DNA from: CAVZBW01 sp963778465
Lineage (GTDB): Bacteria > Actinomycetota > Acidimicrobiia > Acidimicrobiales > RAAP-2
Length of the DNA: 64,000 nt
Assembly (NCBI GenBank): GCA_963778465.1
Contig: CAVZUK010000002.1
Location: 868,001 to 932,000 of the forward strand
Direction: 5' to 3'
The notes below the pieces were generated by a model. That model saw nothing but the letters and a program-made list of their open reading frames with translations. It made no database searches and was not told the DNA's origin. The position numbers were made by a program, and so were the translations under genes. Below, piece by piece: positions 49,930 to 59,108 of this stretch. How positions within the stretch are numbered: the first letter of the stretch is position 1; each line of letters starts with the position of its first letter.

Positions 49930-52900
49930 ATGGCCGCGACAGAGAGCGTCACGATTCTCTTCACGGAGCTGGCCGGATCCACCGAGCCGGGTGCCACCTC
50001 TCCGTTGGAGAGCGCAGATGACGTGCGTAAAGCGCACTTTGCGTCGCTGAGGCGACTCATCGCCGGCTGCGATGGCACCGAGGTGAAGATCGTGGGTGAC
50101 GGCGTCATGGTGGCCTTCTCGGCCTCCTCGAGAGCGGTCTCGTGTGCGGTGGCGATGCAGCAGCTGGTGGAAGCCGAGAACCGCCGGGCTGCCCACGACC
50201 TCAGGCTCCGCATCGGTCTCAGCAGCGGCGAGGCGACGCACGAAGCCGACGACTACTTCGGCGATCCCGTCGTCGAGGCCGCTCGCCTCTGCGCGCGCGC
50301 CCTCGACGGCCAGATCCTCGCCGCGCAGCTCGTCCAGGCCATGGCGGGCCGGCGAAGCCCGCATACGTTCCGGCCGGTGGGCGAGCTCGAGCTCAAGGGC
50401 CTGCGCGAGCCCCTCCCGACGGTCGAGGTCGAATGGGAGCCGTCGACGGAGGTCGGTGACGAGGGAGCCAACGGCTCCGTGCCGTTGCCGAGACGCCTTC
50501 TCCTGCAGCCGATGACCGGTGCGGTGATCGGCCGCCGTCTGCAGCTGGACGTCCTGCAAGAGGCGTTCAAGAGGGTCTCGGGCCAGCAGGGTTGCGAGGT
50601 CGTTCTCGTGGGCGGGGAGCCCGGGCAGGGAAAGACCACCCTGGCCGCCGAAGCGGCCCGGCGCGCCCACGGCGACGGCGCCATCGTGTTGCTCGGCCGT
50701 AGCGACGACGAGCTCGGCATCCCCTACCGACCGTTTTGCGAGGCGATCGACCACTACGTCTCTCACGCAGCCGACGACGTCCTCGTCGAGCACGTCGCGT
50801 CGCACGGCGCCGAGCTGGCGCGCCTCAGCAAGGCATTGCGGTCTCGGGTCGAGGGGTTGGGAAAGCCCCAGGAGACGGACGGCGAGACGGAGCGCTACCT
50901 GCTCTACGCGGCAGCCTCCTCCCTGCTTGCCTCCGCACTCGAGAGCGGTCCGATCGTCTTGGTGCTCGACGACCTCCAGTGGGCGGACGCCGCCAGCCTC
51001 CAGCTCCTCCGGCACCTGGTGCAGCAGTCCGAGGCGCTCCCGCTCCTCGTCATCGGCACCTACCGGGACACCGAGTTGTCGCCCAGCCATCCGCTGACCG
51101 AGACGCTGGCGGCGCTCAACCGCGAGCCGGGTGTCACGAGGGTCAAGCTCCGAGGCCTGGACGACGACGAGGTGGTCCAGTACCTGGAGGCGGCGGCGGG
51201 CCACGACCTGGCCGACGTCGGCCTGCAGCTGGCACACACCGTCTACGGCGAGACCGACGGCAATCCCTTCTACCTGAGCGAGATGCTGCGCCACCTGATC
51301 GAGACCGGCGCGATCGGGCAAGACGAGAGCGGGGGCTGGGAGGTGGGGGACCTCTCCGAGATGACCCTGCCCAACAGCGTCCGTGAGGTGATCGCCACCC
51401 GAGTGGGCCGACTCCCGGGCCAGGCCGCTCGCATCCTGTCGATGGCCGCGGTCATCGGGAGGGACTTCGATCTCGAATCCCTGAGCCGGATCGCCCAGCG
51501 GGACGAGGACGAGCTCCTCGACCTGCTCGACGCCGCCGTCAGCGTCGCGCTGGTGCGAGAGATGCCCGAGACCCCGGGGCGGTACAGCTTCTCCCATGCC
51601 CTGGTGCAGCACACCCTGTACCAGGAGCTGGGTGCGACGCGTCGGGCCCGGACGCACCGGCTCGTCGCCGAGGCGCTCGAGGACCTCTGCGGGGACCACC
51701 CCGAGCGAAGGGCGAGCGAGCTTGCGCATCACTGGTCCCAGGCCACCCGCCTCGCCGACAGCGACAAGGCGATCCGGTACTCCCGGCAGGCCGGCCAGAG
51801 CGCCCTCGCGAGCCTGGCCCCCGCCGACGCCGTCCGCCACTTCGAGCAGGCCCTGCACCTGCTGGACCATCTCACTCCCGCGGACCCCTCGCTGGCACTG
51901 GATCTACGACTCGAGCTGGGGATCGCCCAACGTCAGGCCGGCCTTCCCGCCTACCGGGAGACGCTGCTCGACGTGGCCCACCGCGCCCGGGCCAGCGGCG
52001 ATCCGGCACGGCTCGTGCGGGCCGCCCTCGCCAACAGCCGCGGGTTCTTCAGCGCCCTGGGGGCGATCGACGCAGAGAGGGTGGCCGTTCTCGAAGCCGC
52101 ACTCGAAGCCGCGCCGCCCGGTGACAGCGCGGATCGAGCCGTCCTCCTCGCCGCGCTCTGCTGCGAGCTCGCCTACTCGCCGACCGCACTCGAGCGCCGC
52201 CTCGACCTGGCCCGCGAGGCGATGGCCATGGCCCAACGGGTCGGGGACGCCACGACGCGCATCCAGACCCTCGCGCTGGTCGACGTGGCCATCCAGATCC
52301 CCGCGCTCAACGCCCAGCGGGTGGAGGAGACTGCCGAGGGTCTCAGGATGGCACGGCAGCTGGGGGACCCCTGGCAGATCTTCCTGCTCGCGACCGTGGC
52401 GGACAAGCAGGCGATGCAGGCCGCGCAGTTCGACGGGGCACGCCGTTGCCTCGAGGACATCCGGGAGACCAACTCGCGGCTTCACCAGCCCACCATGATG
52501 TGGACCGCCGCCTACCGCGAGGCCTCCTACGCCCTGGCGGAGGGAGAGCCGGATCGGGCCGAGGAGTTCGCCGACGCCGCCCTGAAGCTGGGGACCGAGA
52601 GCGGGCAGCCCGACGCCGTCTCCATCTATGGGACCCAGCTCATGATGATCCGCCACCAGCAGGGCCGGATGGGTGAGCTGGTCTCGCTCGCCGAGCACGT
52701 CGTCTCCACCAATCCCGACATGCCCGCCTACCGCGGCGCGCTCGCCCTCGCGCACTTCGAGGCGGGAGACGAGGCCGAAGCCCGTCGGATCCACGAGACC
52801 GCCGCGGCGGGCGACTTCGAGCTCCCTCCCGATCCCGTGTGGATCGACGGCATCATGGTCCACGCCTGGACCGCGATACGGCTCGGTGCTGCGGATCACG

Positions 52901-53250
52901 CCGCGCGCCTGTTCCAGCTCCTGGCACCCCACCGCGAGCAGATCGCCTTCGACGGCGTGGTCGCCTTCGAGCCGGTGGCGACCTACCTCGGAGCCCTGGC
53001 GTGGCTCGTTGGCCGCAATGGCGACGCAGAGGACCTCTTCGCCGAGGGCCTCACCTTGGCCCAGAGGGGTGGGATGAAGTACGCCCAGGCGCAGACGCAG
53101 CTGTTGTGGGGAAGGATGATCGCCTCCGATCCGGCGGCGTGCGACCGAGATCGGGCCCGGTCGATGCTGGAGAACGCACACGACCTCGCGCTCGCGCACT
53201 CCTACGGGGCCGTCGAGCGCCAGTCCGCACTGTTGCTCGGGGCCGGGTAG
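49930..53250 (+). CDS. Adenylate-cyclase-type domain fused to STAND-like ATPase and TPR region
   Basis: The 1106-residue protein has a class III cyclase domain at about 5-165 (VTILFTELAGST, KIVGDGVMVAF, 'LRLRIGLSSGEATHEADDYF'), an ATPase domain with Walker A GGEPGQGKTT at 228-237 and Walker B VLVLDDLQWAD at 343-353, and a long helical TPR-like part (about 600-1106). The first metal-binding Asp of the cyclase is Glu13 and the second is Asp57, so catalysis may be altered. This AAA_16/TPR architecture is common in actinomycetes and couples ligand binding to ATP use. The function is unknown; nucleotide signalling is possible. The ATG at 49930 is 84 bases after the PIN gene. Confidence 0.87.
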   Translation: MAATESVTILFTELAGSTEPGATSPLESADDVRKAHFASLRRLIAGCDGTEVKIVGDGVMVAFSASSRAVSCAVAMQQLVEAENRRAAHDLRLRIGLSSGEATHEADDYFGDPVVEAARLCARALDGQILAAQLVQAMAGRRSPHTFRPVGELELKGLREPLPTVEVEWEPSTEVGDEGANGSVPLPRRLLLQPMTGAVIGRRLQLDVLQEAFKRVSGQQGCEVVLVGGEPGQGKTTLAAEAARRAHGDGAIVLLGRSDDELGIPYRPFCEAIDHYVSHAADDVLVEHVASHGAELARLSKALRSRVEGLGKPQETDGETERYLLYAAASSLLASALESGPIVLVLDDLQWADAASLQLLRHLVQQSEALPLLVIGTYRDTELSPSHPLTETLAALNREPGVTRVKLRGLDDDEVVQYLEAAAGHDLADVGLQLAHTVYGETDGNPFYLSEMLRHLIETGAIGQDESGGWEVGDLSEMTLPNSVREVIATRVGRLPGQAARILSMAAVIGRDFDLESLSRIAQRDEDELLDLLDAAVSVALVREMPETPGRYSFSHALVQHTLYQELGATRRARTHRLVAEALEDLCGDHPERRASELAHHWSQATRLADSDKAIRYSRQAGQSALASLAPADAVRHFEQALHLLDHLTPADPSLALDLRLELGIAQRQAGLPAYRETLLDVAHRARASGDPARLVRAALANSRGFFSALGAIDAERVAVLEAALEAAPPGDSADRAVLLAALCCELAYSPTALERRLDLAREAMAMAQRVGDATTRIQTLALVDVAIQIPALNAQRVEETAEGLRMARQLGDPWQIFLLATVADKQAMQAAQFDGARRCLEDIRETNSRLHQPTMMWTAAYREASYALAEGEPDRAEEFADAALKLGTESGQPDAVSIYGTQLMMIRHQQGRMGELVSLAEHVVSTNPDMPAYRGALALAHFEAGDEAEARRIHETAAAGDFELPPDPVWIDGIMVHAWTAIRLGAADHAARLFQLLAPHREQIAFDGVVAFEPVATYLGALAWLVGRNGDAEDLFAEGLTLAQRGGMKYAQAQTQLLWGRMIASDPAACDRDRARSMLENAHDLALAHSYGAVERQSALLLGAG

Positions 53251-53317
53251 CGCGAGGCGGGGTAGCTCGAGGGGTCCGGGCGGGCCGCTCGAGATCGGGC
53301 AGCCGAGCTCCCCGGGG

Positions 53318-54430
53318 TCACGTGCGCCAGACGCGCAGGCCCCGGCGCGCCAGGCGAGTGGGAATGACCTCGAAGCACGGATCCGCCTCTCGCAGGGCGG
53401 CGACGAGCTGGTGCTTGGCTCGTCGCTCGGGCCCGCAGAGGACCGTGATGCTGCCGCCCACGCCTCCAGCTCCGTTGACCTTCCATCCCCACGCGCCGTG
53501 GAACTCCGCCACCTCGATGGCCGTGCGAGCCGCTCCACCCACGACGCCCGCGTGGAGATGCGCCTGGGCCTCGGTGTTGTCGCTCATCGCCCGGCCCAGC
53601 CGGCGGAGATCGAAGGCGCGCAGCGCATCCCTCGCTCGCTCCGCGGCGTCGCGGAGCTCCTCCAGATGCGCCGAGCCCTCACCCTCTCGGACGAGATCCT
53701 CGATCACTCGCTCATGCATCTCCGACGACACGTGCGCGGCACCCAGAAACACCAGCAACAGCCGGCGCTCGAGTTCCCACCAGCTGGCGTCGGGGAGTGG
53801 GATCGGCGTCACCGACGCGTGCGGGTAGCGCGGCATCTCGATGTAGTTGACGCCGCCGTAGGCCGCACACAGCTGGTCCTGGATCCCCGACTGCAGACCG
53901 AGCCGGTCCACCTCGATCCGGTGTGCGGCGCACGCGACCTCGTCGGGCGACAGGCGCCCGGCCGCGAGGTGGTCGAGGGCCCCGATCAGCGCCACCGTGG
54001 TCGCCGCCGACGTGCCCGTCGACGAGCCGGCCGGCATCTGCGAGGCGACACCGATATCGACAGAGAGGCCGTCGGGCAGCCCGATGTCGTCGACGACCGC
54101 TTCGAGGAGGGGGTGTCGGCCGGGAAGGCGGCCCGGATCGAACCCGTAGCGGTCGCCGTAATTCTCGACGTCGAGCACGATCCGGGCGGGAAGCGCGCCG
54201 GCCGGGTGCACCCGGACCTGCACCTCGACGCACGGCGAGACGCCGATGTTGCAGACCTTGCCGTGCCCGGCGAACCACGTGTCGGTCCACCCGCCGTTGT
54301 CGCAGATGCGGACGGGGGCCGCGGCGTTGACGATCCCGAGCGGGGCAGGGGAGTCCACCCGGTTCGCCCGGCTCACACTGGCGACGGGCGCGGCGGTGCG
54401 CTCCTCGTCCGGGTCGGGCATGATCGGCAT
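53318..54430 (-). CDS. GHMP-family sugar kinase (HddA/fucokinase-like)
   Basis: The 370-residue protein has the three GHMP motifs: APVRICDNGGWTDTWFAGHG, the ATP loop MPAGSSTGTSAATTVALIGA and the third motif KVNGAGGVGGSITVL. Relatives phosphorylate heptose-7-phosphate, fucose, mannose or galactose-like sugars. The first 35 codons are not conserved-looking, so the true start may be at 54421, 54376 or 54358 rather than 54430; none has a clear ribosome-binding site. The gene diverges from the alpha-mannosidase gene with only two bases between the annotated starts. Confidence 0.83.
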   Translation of the reverse strand: MPIMPDPDEERTAAPVASVSRANRVDSPAPLGIVNAAAPVRICDNGGWTDTWFAGHGKVCNIGVSPCVEVQVRVHPAGALPARIVLDVENYGDRYGFDPGRLPGRHPLLEAVVDDIGLPDGLSVDIGVASQMPAGSSTGTSAATTVALIGALDHLAAGRLSPDEVACAAHRIEVDRLGLQSGIQDQLCAAYGGVNYIEMPRYPHASVTPIPLPDASWWELERRLLLVFLGAAHVSSEMHERVIEDLVREGEGSAHLEELRDAAERARDALRAFDLRRLGRAMSDNTEAQAHLHAGVVGGAARTAIEVAEFHGAWGWKVNGAGGVGGSITVLCGPERRAKHQLVAALREADPCFEVIPTRLARRGLRVWRT

Positions 54431-54432
54431 CC

Positions 54433-57000
54433 ATGGAGTGTGTCATCGTCTCGCACACGCACTGGGATCGCGAGTGGTATCGGACGTTCCAGTCCTTCCG
54501 GGCGCGGCTCGTGGACACGGTCGACCGGGTGCTCGACTTGATCGACGCCGACCCGGGCTGGAGCTTCGTGCTCGATGGCCAGACCATCGTGGTCGAGGAC
54601 TACCTGGCGATCCGACCCGGCCAGGCCGAGCGGCTGACGGCCGCCTGCCGCGCCGGTCGTCTGGCGATCGGCCCCTGGTACGTGCAGCCGGACTCCCTGC
54701 TTCCCGGCGGCGAGACCCACGTCCGGAACCTCCTCGAGGGGCGGCGGGTCGGCGAGCAGTTCGGACCGGTCTCCCGGGTCGCCTACACGCCCGACTCCTT
54801 TGGCCACCCCTCGCAATTTCCCCAGATCTTTGCCGGCTTCGGGCTCGACGGCTTCGTCTACTGGCGGGGCAACGGGGACGAGCTCGACCGCCTGCCCCCC
54901 GTCTACCGCTGGGTGGCGCCGGACGGCACGAGCGTGGTCGCCTGCCACCTCCCCAAGGGTTACTTCGCCGCCGCGCATCTGCCGGACGACCTGACCGCCG
55001 CCGTCCGTCGCCTCCGGCGGTCCGGCGACGAGATGATCTCGGCCGGCGCGAGGCAGTTGCTGCTGCTCAACGGCATCGACCACGCGATGCCCGACGCCCA
55101 CACCGGCGCAGTGGCCCGTGCGCTGGAGGAGGAGACGGGTTGGACCGTCGCTCGGGGACGGCTCGAGGACTACACGGCGGCTGCAATCCGCTCCGTCGGC
55201 GACGAGGACCGGTTTTCCGGCGAGCTCGTCGGGGGGCGCATGACCAACCTGCTTCCGGGTGTTTGGTCGTCTCGTCTCGGGCTGAAGCTGGCCAATCGCG
55301 CCGCCGAGACGGCACTGGTCGGTTGGGCGGAGCCCTGGGCCGCGTTGGGCCGCATGCTCGGACTTCCCGACGAGCGCCCGGCGCTGCGCGTCGCCTGGCG
55401 GGCGCTTCTCGCCAACCAGGCACACGACTCGATCGGCGGGTGCTCGCAGGATCGCGTCCACCGGCAGATGTGGGCCCGCTTCGACGAGGCGTCGGAGCTC
55501 GCCGACGAGACCGCTGCGAGGGTCATGTCCCGCTTGGCGGGTTTGGGTCCGGAGCGCACGGTCCCGTGGGTCGACGAGCTGGACGTGGGGGTCTTCAACC
55601 CTTCCCCCCATCCCCGGACCGACGTCGTCCGGTTCGCCATGGACGGCCACCCCTTCTCCAAGGTCATCGACGACGGTCTCGGGGTCCACCCCCTTTCGAT
55701 GGCCAGCCTGACCGGCGGCGGGATGACCGTCGACGGCGCGCCGGCACGGGTCGTGGTTGACGACTCGGCGGAGAGGGTCCGGGTCCTGCCGGAGCAACGA
55801 CCCTGGACGGTCGAGTGGGTGGCGGAGGAGGTCCCGGCGTTCGGCTGGCGTCGCTACCGGTTGGCGCGGGGCGACGCGGCGCCGGACGACGAGGACGACG
55901 GGCGCTCCATCGCTGCGTCCGGGCTTCGGGTCTCGGCGGCGGACGACGGCACGTTGACGGTCGAGTGCGGCGACCGGCGCTACGAGGGCCTCGGCCTCCT
56001 CGAGGACCAGGGCGACCGCGGCGACACCTACGACTTCGATCCGGTCGAGGGGTCGATCCGGCTGCTCACGGTCGCCGTGATCCGTCGGCGGCATCGCACG
56101 GGCATCGAGGAGCTCGACGTCTCGAGGACCTTCGAGGTCCCCGCCTCGCTGTCGCCCGATCGTGGCGAACGCTCCGGCGCCACGGTGACCCTGCCCGTCC
56201 GGCTCCGGGCCCGGGTCGCTCCCGGACTCGATCGTGTCGACCTGGAGCTGACCGTGGACAACACCGCCGAGGACCACCGTCTCCGGCTGGGGTTCCCGAC
56301 CGGAGCTCCGGGGTCGGGCGCGAGGGCGGCCACGACCTTCGACGTCGCCGATCGACCGCCACGCGCCGCGCCGGAGACGAGGTGGTTCCAGCCCCCACCG
56401 ACCACCTTTCCCGAGCAGGGCTGGGTCACGAACAACGGTCTCACGGTCGTGGCTCCGGGCCTCCCGGAGGCGGAGGTCACCCCGGAGGGGACCATCCTCG
56501 TCACCCTGGTGAGAGCGGTCGGTTGGCTCTCGAGGCTGGATCTGAGGAGCCGACCCGAGCCTGCGGGTCCGGGACTGAGGACGCCGGAGGCCCAATGCCT
56601 CGGCACGATCCTGGCGCGCCTCGCCCTCACCTTCGGCCCGACGCCACAGGTCGAATCGTGGGACGCAGAGCTCGGTCTCCGGGCGGTGCCCGCGGGACCG
56701 GACCCGCTGCTGGCGGCCGGCCAGGGGATGCTCGCCCTCGATGCCCACGGCGTCGTCCTGTCCGCGCTCAAGCCGGCGGAGGACGGCGAGGGGGTCGTGG
56801 CGCGGGTGCTCAACCCGACCGACGCGCCGGAGGAGGCCGCCTTGCGCTGGGGCCTGCCCCTCGCCGGGGTCTCGGCCGTGCGGCTGGACGAGGAGCCGGT
56901 CGAGGAAGGCGGGGCCCTGACCGGCACTGGCGAGCCGGGCACCGTGCGGCTGGTCGTGCCGCCGCACGCCCTGCGGTCCGTGCGCGTCCGCCCGGCCTGA
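54433..57000 (+). CDS. GH38 alpha-mannosidase
   Basis: The 855-residue protein matches GH38: VSHTHWDREWYRTF at 7-20 (zinc ligands His10 and Asp12), AYTPDSFGHPSQFPQI with the nucleophile Asp121, and NQAHDSIGGCS late in the catalytic part, with a long C-terminal beta region. It has no signal peptide, so it likely acts in the cytosol on short mannose oligomers taken up by the cell or on stored glycans. The ATG at 54433 sits next to the first conserved residues and has no ribosome-binding site, so the mRNA may be leaderless. The divergent kinase gene would use the released sugar. Confidence 0.9.
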   Translation: MECVIVSHTHWDREWYRTFQSFRARLVDTVDRVLDLIDADPGWSFVLDGQTIVVEDYLAIRPGQAERLTAACRAGRLAIGPWYVQPDSLLPGGETHVRNLLEGRRVGEQFGPVSRVAYTPDSFGHPSQFPQIFAGFGLDGFVYWRGNGDELDRLPPVYRWVAPDGTSVVACHLPKGYFAAAHLPDDLTAAVRRLRRSGDEMISAGARQLLLLNGIDHAMPDAHTGAVARALEEETGWTVARGRLEDYTAAAIRSVGDEDRFSGELVGGRMTNLLPGVWSSRLGLKLANRAAETALVGWAEPWAALGRMLGLPDERPALRVAWRALLANQAHDSIGGCSQDRVHRQMWARFDEASELADETAARVMSRLAGLGPERTVPWVDELDVGVFNPSPHPRTDVVRFAMDGHPFSKVIDDGLGVHPLSMASLTGGGMTVDGAPARVVVDDSAERVRVLPEQRPWTVEWVAEEVPAFGWRRYRLARGDAAPDDEDDGRSIAASGLRVSAADDGTLTVECGDRRYEGLGLLEDQGDRGDTYDFDPVEGSIRLLTVAVIRRRHRTGIEELDVSRTFEVPASLSPDRGERSGATVTLPVRLRARVAPGLDRVDLELTVDNTAEDHRLRLGFPTGAPGSGARAATTFDVADRPPRAAPETRWFQPPPTTFPEQGWVTNNGLTVVAPGLPEAEVTPEGTILVTLVRAVGWLSRLDLRSRPEPAGPGLRTPEAQCLGTILARLALTFGPTPQVESWDAELGLRAVPAGPDPLLAAGQGMLALDAHGVVLSALKPAEDGEGVVARVLNPTDAPEEAALRWGLPLAGVSAVRLDEEPVEEGGALTGTGEPGTVRLVVPPHALRSVRVRPA

Positions 57001-57042
57001 CCGAGGGCTCCGCCCACCGACGGGCCGGCGAGCGACGGTGCG

Positions 57043-58029
57043 CTAGCGGGAACCCGGGGTCGGGCGCGAGGCGGCGGGGACCATGGCCCTCCAGGGTCCG
57101 AGGTCGAGCTTGGGGTACCGCTGGGCGGTGGTGCGCAGCAGGTCCTCCGTCCAGATCGGGTGCCCGGGGGGCGGGAACCCGAAGAGCTCGAGCTCCCGGG
57201 GGGTCGAGCCCTCGACGAAGGTGGTCCACTCGGAACCCGTCGAGCGTGACTGCTGCTGGTCGTAGCCGATCCAGTCCTGTCCGGCGTGCTTGAAGGCCAG
57301 CGTGACGAGGAAGCGCGCCGCAGGCGAGGAGCCGAACTCCACCCCGCGGTGGAAGACGTCGGAGCGGTAGGCGAGATACGAGCCGCGCACCCCGGGCGCC
57401 GCCCGCTCGAGCCCGTAGAGCCCGTCACCCTCCATGCCGGGCAGGATCACGCCGTAGGGGGACTCGATGTCGACGCTGTGGCGCACCGGGACCAGGTGCG
57501 TCGGGTTGTCCGTGTCCTCGACGTCGGAGAGGTAGAGGAAGCCCTCGAGGTTCCACCACGGCGACGCCGACCCGGCGGGCAGCCACGAGTGATTGCGGTC
57601 CGTGTGCATCGGCTGCTCGTAGTTGGTGATCCCGGAGTACTTGGCACTTGCGTGGGCCTGGTACAACCGGATGTCGGTGCTCCCGAGGGCACGCTCGGCG
57701 AAGTCGACGATCGAGGCGTGGACGCAGAGGCGGTTGAGGATGCCGGTGCCGGCAAAGGGGAACGGCGCCATCCACCGGTGCTGTTCGGGCCGGAATCCGG
57801 GCCCTTCGTCGGGCCAGACGAAGACCTCCTCGGGCTTGGCCGGGTGACCGATCCAGCGATCGGTCACGCCCTCGGGATCCCGGTGGTAGTCGTCCGGGCT
57901 CGGGAACACTTGGCGGAGATCCTCCGTGACGGCGTCGACCTCGTCGGTCCCGATGAGGCCCTCCAACACCACCCAGCCCTCCTCCCTCCAGGTGGCGATC
58001 TCCGCCTCGGTGGCCCTTCGCGACGTCAC
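57043..58029 (-). CDS. Phytanoyl-CoA dioxygenase-like (PhyH) protein
   Basis: The 328-residue non-heme iron/2-oxoglutarate enzyme starts with GTG at 58029, preceded by GGGAGGGG. It has the metal pair in MHTDRN (H-x-D), the second His in SDVFHRGVEF and an Arg-containing strand 'SSPAARFLVTLAFKHAG' at the end of the jelly roll. The N-terminal EAEIATWREEGWVVLEGLIG is typical. It hydroxylates a lipid or secondary metabolite; the substrate is not readable. The mannosidase stop is convergent, 42 bases away. Confidence 0.84.
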   Translation of the reverse strand: MTSRRATEAEIATWREEGWVVLEGLIGTDEVDAVTEDLRQVFPSPDDYHRDPEGVTDRWIGHPAKPEEVFVWPDEGPGFRPEQHRWMAPFPFAGTGILNRLCVHASIVDFAERALGSTDIRLYQAHASAKYSGITNYEQPMHTDRNHSWLPAGSASPWWNLEGFLYLSDVEDTDNPTHLVPVRHSVDIESPYGVILPGMEGDGLYGLERAAPGVRGSYLAYRSDVFHRGVEFGSSPAARFLVTLAFKHAGQDWIGYDQQQSRSTGSEWTTFVEGSTPRELELFGFPPPGHPIWTEDLLRTTAQRYPKLDLGPWRAMVPAASRPTPGSR

Positions 58030-58238
58030 GAACCCCTCCCGCCTGTCCGCCGGCTTCACCTGCGACCGTAACGGCAGGTGAGGGATCTTACGACTCAGCA
58101 CAGGTCAAACGTCGAAGAAGGGGCACGCTTCCCTGCGGTGTCGCGCGATTGTGGCAAGCCGCAACCGATGACCTGGCGTCGAGACATCCGTACCGCGTCC
58201 CGGTCGTCCCCCTTTCGACCCGACCGCGGTCGCTTCGG

Positions 58239-59108
58239 TCACCTGGGGACTGGATCCGCCCTACGGCCGCCCAGGTGAGGCCCGACCATTGAGGCTTGAG
58301 CCCGAGGGCGGCTCTTGCCGATGCGACCGTTCAGGGCGGTCCATGCTCGGCCGATGGCGTAGGCGAAGGCGCTCATCGCACCGACGAAGAAGCCAATCGG
58401 GAGGTTCGTCTCGTATGAGAGGGCGATCGCCACCCACACCGTCACGAGCGCCAGCACCACGGAGAGGCCAATGGCCGCCATGGGACGATCGGTGAGAGAC
58501 CGGGCGGCGGCTGGCGGGCCGATCAACAAGCTGAAGATGAGCAGGGACCCCACCACGGGTACCGCCATCGTGGTCGCCAGCGCGACGACGAGCAGGAAGG
58601 CGAGGTCCATGAGCCGGGGGTTGACGCCACGGGCCTCGGCGACGTCGGGGGTGACCGAAGAGAGCATAAGCGGGCGGTACAGGACGCAAACGGCGACAAT
58701 GCAGACCGCGGCGATGCCGACAGTGGGCCCGAGCTTGCTGGTAGAGACGCCCAGGATCTCACCGAAGAGGAGGGCGAAGATCTCCGGGGCGTACTCGCTC
58801 GTGCGTGAAAGAAACAGATCCCCGAGAGCGAGCATCATCACGATGGTGAGCGCAGTGGCGACGTCGCTTCGTGCCCGCCGGCCCAAGCCTGCGATCATCC
58901 CGGCCCCGGCCAGGGAGAACACCCCGAGTCCGAGGATGGTGTTTGCGCCGATGAGCGCCGCCCCGGCCGCTCCGGCGAAGGCCCCGTTCGGGATGGAGTG
59001 GGCGGCGAAGGCCTGACCCCGAAGGACGGTGAAGAACCCGACCATCCCCGCCACCACGGCCACGACGGTGGCGGCCTCCCAGGCATTGATCATGAAGCCG
59101 GCAAACAT
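58239..59108 (-). CDS. znuB: Zinc/manganese-type ABC transporter permease (ZnuB family)
   Basis: The 289-residue protein has about eight hydrophobic helices and the ABC-3 family signs: FFTVLRGQAFAAHSIPNGAF, 'LLFGEILGVSTSKLG', LYRPLMLSSVTPDVAEARGV and SLLIFSLLIGPPAAARSL. It is the second permease gene; its ATG overlaps the stop of the first (ATGA at 59107-59110). It should form the membrane pore for zinc or manganese import, together with the other permease. It is the last gene of the four-gene zinc operon. Confidence 0.88.
   Translation of the reverse strand: MFAGFMINAWEAATVVAVVAGMVGFFTVLRGQAFAAHSIPNGAFAGAAGAALIGANTILGLGVFSLAGAGMIAGLGRRARSDVATALTIVMMLALGDLFLSRTSEYAPEIFALLFGEILGVSTSKLGPTVGIAAVCIVAVCVLYRPLMLSSVTPDVAEARGVNPRLMDLAFLLVVALATTMAVPVVGSLLIFSLLIGPPAAARSLTDRPMAAIGLSVVLALVTVWVAIALSYETNLPIGFFVGAMSAFAYAIGRAWTALNGRIGKSRPRAQASMVGPHLGGRRADPVPR

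Noticed and set aside
49570..51870. A 766-codon minus-strand open frame opposite the PIN and cyclase genes
   Set aside because: It is antisense to well-supported genes, has no recognisable motif, and its composition (His, Arg, Val and Asp-rich) is that of a mirror frame of a GC-rich gene.
54373..56967. An 864-codon minus-strand frame across the alpha-mannosidase gene
   Set aside because: It is antisense to a clear GH38 gene with catalytic motifs; the long frame follows from codon bias.
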